Source of the DNA: CAZECE01 sp964510525
GTDB taxonomy: Bacteria; Pseudomonadota; Gammaproteobacteria; Pseudomonadales; JANQJO01
Assembly (NCBI GenBank): GCA_964510525.1
Contig: CAZECE010000150.1
Span: forward strand, 1 to 6,789
Reading direction: 5' to 3'
DNA length: 6,789 nt
Position numbers and translations under genes: made by a program. Positions within the stretch are counted from its first letter, which is position 1. Each line of letters opens with the position of its first letter. A model generated the notes under the pieces. That model was not told where the DNA came from. It saw only the letters and a program-made list of their open reading frames with translations, and did no database searches. Below are positions 1 through 5,024 of the stretch, piece after piece.

Positions 1-332
1 CCGCGGTTGGTGTACTTCTTGGCGATGGAGATCACCAGGCGCAGGTTGGCCTCCACCATTTCCTTCTTGGCGCGCCGCGCCCGGGCTTCGCCCATGGACA
101 TGCGGCGGTTGATTTCCTTGATCTCGGTAACCGTGAGGCCGGAGCGCTCTTCCACGGCGGCGATACGGCGCTGCAGGCGCTGGATGTTGTCCTTCTGCGC
201 GGAGATCCTGGGGCCGTAGTCTTTCTTGCGCGCCAGGCGGCTGACCCACTTCAGGTCGGTCTCGGAGCCCTGGAAGGACGTGATGAAGTCTTTGCGCGGC
301 ATGCCGCAGACCTTGATGGCGAGGCGCATGAT
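1..332 (-). CDS. rpoD: RNA polymerase primary sigma factor RpoD, internal fragment
   Basis: This is a fragment of the housekeeping sigma factor, which directs RNA polymerase to -35/-10 promoters. Read on the minus strand (codons 3-5, 6-8 and so on), the frame is open from the window edge to a stop at 435-437. It contains the region just before and at sigma region 2.1: INRRMSMGEARARRAKKEM, then VEANLRLVISIAKKYTNRG, ending at position 1. Upstream, IMRLAIKVCGMPRKDF matches the part of the non-conserved region that precedes region 2 in gammaproteobacterial RpoD. Homology ends near 332. The frame continues to 437, but codes there for antisense of rnc. The N-terminal part and everything after region 2.1 are missing. 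GC is about 64% over 1-300, above era to its right. The family assignment is very secure, but its membership in this genome is doubtful. Confidence 0.93.
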   Translation of the reverse strand, partial: MMRLAIKVCGMPRKDFITSFQGSETDLKWVSRLARKKDYGPRISAQKDNIQRLQRRIAAVEERSGLTVTEIKEINRRMSMGEARARRAKKEMVEANLRLVISIAKKYTNR

Positions 333-335
333 CAG
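316..335. other. Probable chimeric junction between rpoD and rnc
   Basis: Sigma-factor homology on the minus strand reaches to about 332-335. RNase III homology on the + strand already begins at about 318 with GEAHDQ, identical to the E. coli RNase III motif. The 18 bases 318-335 (ggcgaggcgcatgatcag) therefore fit both genes. Neither gene continues past this point, and neither is complete. A GATC site lies at 330-333, which also fits ligation of Sau3AI-type ends. A shared stretch of about 15 bases suits an assembly misjoin or an amplification chimera better. A real rearrangement breaking both genes is less likely. Confidence 0.75.
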
Positions 336-506
336 TGGTTCGAAGTGCTGTGTCATGTCGATTGTTTGGCGCCGCCGAGTGTCGGTGAAGGCGCCACGAG
401 ACGGCAAGCGGAACAGGCCGCAGCAAATGATGTCTTAACCCGGTTGCAAAGCACGGTTGACAAAAAGGGTGGTACTGGCCAGCCAGCCGCTCAGACGTCG
501 ACTTAA
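318..506 (+). CDS. rnc: Ribonuclease III, C-terminal tail only (5' truncated)
   Basis: RNase III cleaves double-stranded RNA, including rRNA precursors. Only the end of its double-stranded-RNA-binding domain is present, about 62 codons. The frame reads GEAHDQWFEVLCHVD, then VGEGATRRQAEQAAANDVL, and stops with TAA at 504-506. These match the E. coli dsRBD segments GEAHDQEFTIHC and VGTGSSRRKAEQAAAEQAL. The last 19 or so residues (VDKKGGTGQPAAQTST region) are a low-complexity tail that varies between species. The nuclease domain and the first part of the dsRBD are lost at the junction with rpoD. Position immediately before era, with 17 bases between stop and start, is the standard gammaproteobacterial order and supports the identity. 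No start codon belongs to this piece. Confidence 0.9.
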   Translation, partial: GEAHDQWFEVLCHVDCLAPPSVGEGATRRQAEQAAANDVLTRLQSTVDKKGGTGQPAAQTST

Positions 507-523
507 ATGTTATTTAGTGTGAT

Positions 524-1432
524 ATGAGCCAGTCATCCGATCAAGCATCTCAGTTTCGCTCAGGGTACATTGCGATAGTGGGTCGACCCAATGTGGGTAA
601 ATCGACTTTGATGAACCATCTGCTTCGAGAAAAAATCAGTATTACCAGCCGTAAACCTCAAACGACGCAACACCGAGTTTTGGGGGTTTTGACAACCGAG
701 GCATCGCAAATGGTGTTTGTCGATACTCCGGGTGTGAACAGTCAAATTCGTAAACCCTTTAATCGCAGCTTAAACAAGTTGGCGCTGCAAATGTTACCGG
801 ATGTCGATGTGGTGTTGTGGGTAGTCGAAGCCGGGCGCTGGACAGAGCTTGAAGAGCAGTTAAAAGTGGATGTGCTTAATTGCCAGCATCCCGTGGTGGT
901 GGCGGTTAATAAAGTGGATCGATTTGCCGATAAAAATCGCCTGTTACCAGAGTTGGCGGCGTTATCAGAGCGTTTGCCCGGTGTGCCTTTGGTGCCTGTA
1001 TCGGCACTGAAGGATGTGCAATTGGATACGTTGCAGGATGCGTTGTACCAACGCTTGCCTGTTGGAGAGTGCTTTTTCCCGGCTGAGCAAACCACCGATC
1101 AGCCGGAACAATTTCGAGTGGCTGAGATGATTCGTGAGAAGTTGGTGCGGCAGTTGGGTGATGAATTGCCGTATGCGCTCACAGTAGACATTGAGCGTTT
1201 AGAGCGAGGCGCTCGGCTCGTTCGCATCGAAGCGGTGTTAGTGGTTTCAAAACCAGCGCATAAAAAAATCGTGTTGGGGCGTGGCGGGCAACGGATTAAA
1301 GCCGTTGGCGTGGCTGCGCGTGAAGATTTGGAGCGGTATTTTAAGCAGAAGGTGATGTTAAAGCTTTGGGTGAAGCTGCATCGTGGTCAGGGGGCGTATG
1401 CCGCTGAGGGCTATGGACAGCTCGAATCATAA
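524..1432 (+). CDS. era: GTPase Era
   Basis: Era is an essential GTPase that binds the 3' end of 16S rRNA and assists assembly of the 30S subunit. The 302-residue product has the full G domain: P-loop GRPNVGKS at 20-27, the switch-I QTTQHR at 46-51, DTPG at 67-70, NKVD at 129-132 and SAL at 160-162. The C-terminal KH domain carries GRGGQRIK at 252-259. Length agrees with E. coli Era (about 300). The ATG at 524 puts 14 residues before the first beta strand, as is usual. No clear Shine-Dalgarno sequence precedes it, so coupling to translation of rnc (stop at 506) is plausible. The extreme C-terminus (HRGQGAYAAEGYGQLES) differs from the common GWxDDExxLxxLGY ending. The gene overlaps recO by 20 bases. 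Confidence 0.97.
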   Translation: MSQSSDQASQFRSGYIAIVGRPNVGKSTLMNHLLREKISITSRKPQTTQHRVLGVLTTEASQMVFVDTPGVNSQIRKPFNRSLNKLALQMLPDVDVVLWVVEAGRWTELEEQLKVDVLNCQHPVVVAVNKVDRFADKNRLLPELAALSERLPGVPLVPVSALKDVQLDTLQDALYQRLPVGECFFPAEQTTDQPEQFRVAEMIREKLVRQLGDELPYALTVDIERLERGARLVRIEAVLVVSKPAHKKIVLGRGGQRIKAVGVAAREDLERYFKQKVMLKLWVKLHRGQGAYAAEGYGQLES

Positions 1433-2153
1433 CGCGTTATTGCAGCCGGCCTATGTGCTGTCGATCAAGCCTTATCGCAACACCAGCGCGCTGTTGTTGG
1501 TGTTTACCAAAGATTACGGCTGTTTGAGTGTGATTGCAAAGGGCGCAAAGCGGTCGGGTTCTAAGCTGCAATTGGCTTTGCAGCCGTTTCAGCCTTTAAA
1601 GGTGTCTTGGTTGGGGCAAAGTGATTTGAAAACTTTAACCGATGTTGAGCCGCTTTCGAGCGGGCATTGGTTGCAAGGGCCGCTATTGTACAGCGGCCTG
1701 TACCTGAATGAGTTGTTATCAAAGCTGCTCAAACCCTGGGATGCACACAGTGATTTGTTTGATCTGTATCATCAGGCTCTGTCTGATTTAGTGCAGTCTT
1801 CAAGTGTCACCAGTCACATGGAGCAGGTATTGCGCCGCTTTGAGCTGCAACTGCTCGATGAGTTGGGGTATGGCTTGCCGCTGGATCAGTTGGATGCGGA
1901 AGCTTTGAAGGTACGAGCTCATTATGGGTTTGATGAGCACAGAGGGTTGTTTTGTTTGAATGGTCATGATGAGCATTATTCTGGGGTGTCGATTTCAGGT
2001 GAGTCCTTATGGGCTTTAGTCAATAATGCGCTGAATACCGATCACTTGCGTATGGAGGCTAAGCGTTGGATGCGTTATGTGATACAGATTTTACTGGGTG
2101 GCCAGCCCCTCAATGTGCGGAAAACCATGATGAGTCAGCGGGCGTACTCATAA
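1413..2153 (+). CDS. recO: DNA repair protein RecO
   Basis: RecO works in the RecFOR pathway. It binds single-stranded DNA and SSB, anneals strands and helps load RecA at gaps. The 246-residue product has the N-terminal OB-fold signature PAYVLSIKPYRNTSALLLVFT (from residue 12), then IAKGAKR at 41-47 and LALQPFQPL at 54-62. The central helical part has LLYSGLYLNELLSKLL at 91-106 and RRFELQLLDELGYG at 141-154, and the C-terminus has LGGQPLNVR at 228-236. The start was chosen at ATG 1413, which gives a normal N-terminus and follows GAGGG at 1406-1410, although the 2-base spacing is short. ATG 1398 (five residues longer, after AGGGGG at 1389-1394) and GTG 1383 are alternatives in the same frame. 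The overlap with era indicates translational coupling within the rnc-era-recO-pdxJ operon. No Cys4 zinc site is seen, as in E. coli RecO. Confidence 0.95.
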   Translation: MDSSNHNALLQPAYVLSIKPYRNTSALLLVFTKDYGCLSVIAKGAKRSGSKLQLALQPFQPLKVSWLGQSDLKTLTDVEPLSSGHWLQGPLLYSGLYLNELLSKLLKPWDAHSDLFDLYHQALSDLVQSSSVTSHMEQVLRRFELQLLDELGYGLPLDQLDAEALKVRAHYGFDEHRGLFCLNGHDEHYSGVSISGESLWALVNNALNTDHLRMEAKRWMRYVIQILLGGQPLNVRKTMMSQRAYS

Positions 2154-2208
2154 TTTTTTCTCATATAGCTTAATGTGATAGCCGTAGTTTTTAAAAAGGT
2201 GGGCAGAT

Positions 2209-2931
2209 ATGACCGGTTCAGTATTGTTAGGCGTTAACATCGATCATGTGGCGACGTTACGTCAAGCGCGTGGCACTCGTTATCCGGATCCAGTCTATGC
2301 GGCGCAGATGGCGGAGCAGGCCGGTGCTGATGGGATTACCGTGCATTTACGGGAAGATCGCCGACATATTCAAGCTGAGGATGTGTATCGATTACAAGAT
2401 GCGTTGCAGACGCGCTTGAATTTGGAAATGGCGGTGACAGAGGACATGCTTAAGTTCGCGTTGGAGGTCAAGCCGCTGCATGTGTGTTTGGTGCCAGAGA
2501 AGCGCGAAGAGCTGACCACCGAAGGGGGCTTGGATGTGGTTGGTCAACGCGCTCGGGTCGGGGAGGCGTGTTCGGCGTTAGGCGATGCTGGTATTGAGGT
2601 GTCTTTGTTTATTGATCCGGATCCCTCTCAAATAGAGGCATCGGTCGCATTGGGTGTGCCGACGATTGAGCTGCACACCGGAGGCTATGCGGATGCGCGC
2701 ACTCGAGAAGAGCGAGATGCCTGCTTGGCGATGTTGCGGGAGCAGGTGGCGTTGGCGCGAACGCATGGGTTAACCGTTAATGCGGGTCATGGGTTGAATT
2801 ACCATAACGTCAAGGCGATCGCTCAGCTGGAAGGCTTGTATGAGCTTAATATTGGCCACAGCATTGTCAGCGAGGCGTTGTTTTTGGGGTGGTTTGAAGC
2901 AGTTCGGAAAATGAAAGCGCTGTTAGGTTGA
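2209..2931 (+). CDS. pdxJ: Pyridoxine 5'-phosphate synthase PdxJ
   Basis: PdxJ condenses 1-deoxy-D-xylulose 5-phosphate with 3-amino-2-oxopropyl phosphate (the product of PdxA) to make pyridoxine 5'-phosphate in the DXP-dependent vitamin B6 pathway. It is a cytoplasmic TIM-barrel enzyme. The 240-residue length is typical. Visible signatures are LGVNIDHVATLRQARG at 7-22, ITVHLREDRRHI at 43-54 (His46), NLEMA at 71-75 (Glu73), ELHTGGYA at 154-161, NAGHGLNYHN at 191-200 (His194) and NIGHSIVSEALFLG at 214-227. The glutamate and the two histidines match the catalytic positions known for the E. coli enzyme. The start ATG follows AAGGTGG (2196-2202) at 6 bases. The 55-base gap after recO has no terminator, so co-transcription is likely. 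acpS, the frequent next gene, is missing. Confidence 0.97.
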   Translation: MTGSVLLGVNIDHVATLRQARGTRYPDPVYAAQMAEQAGADGITVHLREDRRHIQAEDVYRLQDALQTRLNLEMAVTEDMLKFALEVKPLHVCLVPEKREELTTEGGLDVVGQRARVGEACSALGDAGIEVSLFIDPDPSQIEASVALGVPTIELHTGGYADARTREERDACLAMLREQVALARTHGLTVNAGHGLNYHNVKAIAQLEGLYELNIGHSIVSEALFLGWFEAVRKMKALLG

Positions 2932-2959
2932 TGTCGTTGACAGATTAAGTTTGACGTTT

Positions 2960-2980
2960 AACGGCGCTTTCGTTTCTTTT
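2960..2980 (+). terminator. Weak candidate terminator after pdxJ
   Basis: In the 60-base gap between the convergent genes pdxJ and amt, AACG (2960-2963) can pair with CGTT (2971-2974), followed by TTTCTTTT to 2980. The stem is only 4 bp, plus perhaps one G-T pair, so this is a poor intrinsic terminator. No better hairpin was seen for either gene. A 5-bp stem GCATG/CATGC at 2986-2999 encloses the amt stop codon but has no T-run. Confidence 0.22.
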
Positions 2981-2991
2981 AGATAGCATGC

Positions 2992-4245
2992 TTACATGCG
3001 AATTTGTTCGCGACGATCACTGAAATAGGGGTACGCGTGGATGCCCAACTCAGACATGTCGGCCCCTGATTGTTGATGTTCATCTGAGAGTCGTAAGCCC
3101 ATGGTGAACTTTAAGATGCTCCATACTATGGCTGAAGTGACTAGGCAAAATCCGCCGATGGCCAGTACACCAATGAGTTGTACGCTGAAAGTGGCGTCTG
3201 GGTTGGTCCAAGGAACAATCAAGGTGCCTAAGATGCCGCATAATAGATGCACAGGAATGGCGCCTACAACATCGTCAATTTTGAATTTTACCAGTAGGGG
3301 TTCAAATAAAACCAAGACGATGCCGGCGAGCACGCCGATTAGGGCCGCTTGCCATAGCTCTGGCATCAAAGGTTCTGCTGTGATGGCAACAAGCCCTGCT
3401 AATGCCCCATTTAACATTTGGTACACATCAATTTTGCCAAAACGTAAATGAGAGGCCAGCATCGCCGAGACCACGCCAGCCGCCGCGGCGGTATTGGTGT
3501 TGGCAAAAATAGTTGAGATGGCAATTACGTCGCCTGCTGTGCCAAGAGCAAGTTGTGAGCCGCCATTAAATCCAAACCAGCCTAACCAAAGCACGAAGGT
3601 GCCGAGGCCCACTAAGGTGATGGCAGAGGGTTGAATCTGATTTGGGGTTCCATCCGCGTTAAAGCGGCCAGCACGAGGCCCTAATAAAATGGCGCCTGTT
3701 AAAGCACACCATCCACCCACACTGTGCACTAAGGTGGAACCGGCAAAATCGCTGAAACCTTTAGCATCTAACCAGCCAGCGCCCCATTCCCAAGCGCCTG
3801 TAATGGGGTAAATGAAGCCGGTTAAAACTACCACGAACAATAAGAAAGGCATAATGCGAACGCGTTCGGCTAGCGTGCCTGAAATGATGGAGGCTGTTGT
3901 GGCGACAAAGACCATTTGGAAAAACCAATCTGAGGTGGCCGCGTAGCCAGCGCTGTAATCCCCGTTTAGGGCGGCGCTGTCATCGGCGCTCCAAATGCTT
4001 AATGATCCAATCCAACCGCCATCAACCCCGTCATACATGAGATTGTAGCCGGTGAGGTAGAACATCAAGCAGGCTACAGAATACAGTGAAATGTTTTTGA
4101 GAATAATGGTGGCAACGGATCGGCTGCGAACCATGCCGGCTTCGAGCATTGCAAAACCGGCGGCCATGAACATGACCAAAGCGCCACACACCAAAAATAA
4201 AAAACTGTTTAAAATGTACTGAACTTCCGTAACCTGGGTTTCCAT
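2992..4245 (-). CDS. amt: Ammonium transporter, Amt/AmtB family
   Basis: This is a polytopic inner-membrane channel that takes up ammonium/ammonia, normally as a trimer gated by a PII protein. The 417-residue sequence is almost wholly hydrophobic segments, consistent with about 11 helices. The twin pore histidines are visible as His174 (DFAGSTLVHSVGGW, 166-179, with the conserved Asp166) and His333 (GAIPVHLLCG). The phenylalanine gate lies in DWFFQMVFVATTASIISG (106-123), and GWFGFNGGS is at 222-230. The cytoplasmic tail (GLRLSDEHQQSGADMSELG, then HAYPYF) resembles the GlnK-contacting tail of E. coli AmtB. Start ATG 4243-4245 follows AAGGA (complement of 4253-4257) at 7 bases. A sigma70-like promoter lies upstream. 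No glnK is adjacent and no sigma54 site was found, unlike the usual glnK-amtB operon. The family call is secure; the substrate is inferred from the family. Confidence 0.95.
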   Translation of the reverse strand: METQVTEVQYILNSFLFLVCGALVMFMAAGFAMLEAGMVRSRSVATIILKNISLYSVACLMFYLTGYNLMYDGVDGGWIGSLSIWSADDSAALNGDYSAGYAATSDWFFQMVFVATTASIISGTLAERVRIMPFLLFVVVLTGFIYPITGAWEWGAGWLDAKGFSDFAGSTLVHSVGGWCALTGAILLGPRAGRFNADGTPNQIQPSAITLVGLGTFVLWLGWFGFNGGSQLALGTAGDVIAISTIFANTNTAAAAGVVSAMLASHLRFGKIDVYQMLNGALAGLVAITAEPLMPELWQAALIGVLAGIVLVLFEPLLVKFKIDDVVGAIPVHLLCGILGTLIVPWTNPDATFSVQLIGVLAIGGFCLVTSAIVWSILKFTMGLRLSDEHQQSGADMSELGIHAYPYFSDRREQIRM

Positions 4246-4295
4246 TTGCTCGTCCTTGAGTCTTTAGCGCCATAAAATATACAAGCCGTTTAATT

Positions 4296-4323
4296 ATTAT
4301 GAAAAGCTTGCCAAGCTTGTCAA
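4296..4323 (-). promoter_or_regulatory. Sigma70-type promoter for amt
   Basis: On the minus strand, TTGACA (complement of 4318-4323), a perfect -35 hexamer, is followed after 16 bases by CATAAT (complement of 4296-4301), which matches 5 of 6 of the -10 consensus. It lies about 50 bases before the amt start codon and points toward amt. Just upstream of the -35 is a direct repeat CTTAAAG-T-CTTAAAG (4324-4338). This is the best promoter match I found in the window. Confidence 0.65.
4304..4318. promoter_or_regulatory. Perfect 15-bp dyad inside the amt promoter spacer (candidate operator)
   Basis: AAGCTTG-C-CAAGCTT is a perfect inverted repeat with 7-base arms around one central base. It almost fills the 16-base spacer between the -10 and -35 hexamers of the amt promoter. 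A dimeric repressor bound here would block RNA polymerase. The regulator is unknown and binding is inferred. The dyad itself is read directly. Confidence 0.45.
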
Positions 4324-4405
4324 CTTAAAGTCTTAAAGGGAGCGTGTAATTTAATCACTTAGATGAGTCAACTCGACATCACGTTGGCTTATTCTGTTTG
4401 GCTGT

Positions 4406-4861
4406 TTAGTAGTGATGCCTTCTGTGGTGTTTGCCGCAGTGCTTTTGATGTCGATGGCCATGATGTTTCCTTTTAAAGGGTTTTTTATAGGATTTTTGGA
4501 AATGATAGGCGTAATGGTGCGAGGGGTAGCGATCGTAATTGCGATGGCTGTGGTAATGATAAGAAGAGTGTTGGTGATGTCTGCCATTATAGTAATGGCG
4601 CTTTACGGTTCGGTGTGACCTTTGGTGGTGATCTTTGTGGTTGTGGTGATTTCTGTGGTTGTAGTGATCTCTATGTTTGCGATGATCATTATGACGTTTG
4701 GGTCGTTCGTAACGATGGGGTTCATGATAATAAAAGTCGTTTGCAGTAAATGAGGCTGAGTAGATGATTTTGAATGAATCAGCAAACGAGGGGGTTGAGA
4801 GTAAGAAGGCTAATGTCAGGAGAGTGGTACAGCCTAGGTGGTTAATAAAAGAGGTTTTCAT
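4406..4861 (-). CDS. Secreted histidine-rich protein of unknown function
   Basis: I do not recognise this 151-residue protein. Residues 1-27 form a classical Sec signal peptide (Lys2, hydrophobic core LLTLAFLLS, cleavage expected after SFA at 25-27). The mature part of about 124 residues has 32 histidines, about one in four, with many Arg, Lys and Tyr and a single Cys (142). Residues 56-79 are four imperfect hexapeptides of the form xHxDHx, such as KHRDHY and NHKDHH. There is no hydrophobic core, so the mature protein is probably disordered or folds around metal. Periplasmic or extracellular binding of zinc, nickel, copper or cobalt is a reasonable inference, not shown. The start ATG follows AAGGAAA (complement of 4867-4873) with good spacing. 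A strong dyad lies directly upstream. The signal peptide, RBS and uninterrupted frame support a real gene despite low complexity. Confidence 0.78.
   Translation of the reverse strand: MKTSFINHLGCTTLLTLAFLLSTPSFADSFKIIYSASFTANDFYYHEPHRYERPKRHNDHRKHRDHYNHRNHHNHKDHHQRSHRTVKRHYYNGRHHQHSSYHYHSHRNYDRYPSHHYAYHFQKSYKKPFKRKHHGHRHQKHCGKHHRRHHY
4625..4696 (-). repeat. 18-bp tandem repeats coding for His-rich hexapeptides
   Basis: Four consecutive 18-base units are seen at 4625-4642, 4643-4660, 4661-4678 and 4679-4696. The first two differ at only two positions (gtggtgatctttgtggtt and gtggtgatttctgtggtt); the last two are more diverged. They encode residues 56-79 of the His-rich protein in frame. The array probably arose by slippage or unequal crossing-over, and copy number could vary between strains. 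Confidence 0.75.
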
Positions 4862-4871
4862 GGTGCTTTCC

Positions 4872-4898
4872 TTCTGTTGATAATAGATACCAACAGAA
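4872..4898 (-). promoter_or_regulatory. 8-bp-arm dyad abutting the ribosome binding site of the His-rich gene
   Basis: TTCTGTTG (4872-4879) and CAACAGAA (4891-4898) are perfect inverted repeats around an 11-base centre. On the minus strand the final AA of the dyad joins the AAGGAAA ribosome binding site, 10 bases before the start codon. As RNA this would be a hairpin next to, and partly covering, the Shine-Dalgarno sequence. As DNA it could be a dimer-binding operator. The centre also contains TATTAT (complement of 4880-4885), a possible -10, but no fitting -35 was found. Confidence 0.5.
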
Positions 4899-4970
4899 TG
4901 CTCGAGCTAACCTGAACCTAGGCTGAATTTTATCTCCGGTTGTTAGAAATTCCTTTGGATTGTCCTTACC

Positions 4971-5024
4971 CCAGTTAATTGCCCTCACCCAGATAATTGT
5001 CCTCACCCAGGTAATTGTCCAAAT
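4971..5024 (-). repeat. 18-bp tandem repeats spanning the stop codon of the lipoprotein hydrolase
   Basis: Three units, 4971-4988, 4989-5006 and 5007-5024, share ccagNtaattgNcctcac-like sequence, with a decayed further copy at about 4957-4970. On the minus strand they encode DNYLGE-DNYLGE-GN-stop. The codon that is Tyr in the first two copies is TAA in the third, so the gene ends inside the array. Confidence 0.75.

Noticed and set aside
7..438. Two 70-codon plus-strand frames at the left end
   Set aside because: They are antisense of the RpoD coding sequence in a GC-rich stretch, and the second runs over the rnc tail in the wrong frame.
457..462. TTGACA as a -35 box before era
   Set aside because: No acceptable -10 occurs 15-19 bases downstream (480-485 is cagcca), and it lies within the rnc coding tail of a conserved operon.
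742..1095. 117-codon minus-strand frame inside era
   Set aside because: It is antisense to strong Era coding sequence, with a Ser/Thr/Asn-rich product typical of shadow frames.
1383..1412. GTG at 1383 as recO start
   Set aside because: It would add ten residues not seen in the family and lengthen the overlap with era to 50 bases. ATG 1413 gives the normal N-terminus.
4299..4316. Possible sigma54 site (TTGGCA) before amt on the minus strand
   Set aside because: The -12 GC element is missing at the required spacing, whereas the overlapping sigma70 hexamers fit well.
4351..4587. 78-codon open frame on the minus strand, overlapping the 3' half of the His-rich gene
   Set aside because: It is a shadow of the low-complexity CAT/CAC-rich sequence in another frame. 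It has no RBS, and its Ile/Thr-rich product follows from reading His codons out of frame.
4603..4785. 60-codon frame on the minus strand within the His-rich gene
   Set aside because: It is a frame-shifted reading of the 18-bp repeats (Ile-Thr-Thr runs). It lacks its own signals, while the main frame has a signal peptide and RBS.
4625..5024. Short repeats that might suggest a CRISPR-like array
   Set aside because: The 18-base units are directly tandem, without spacers, and in frame with coding sequence.
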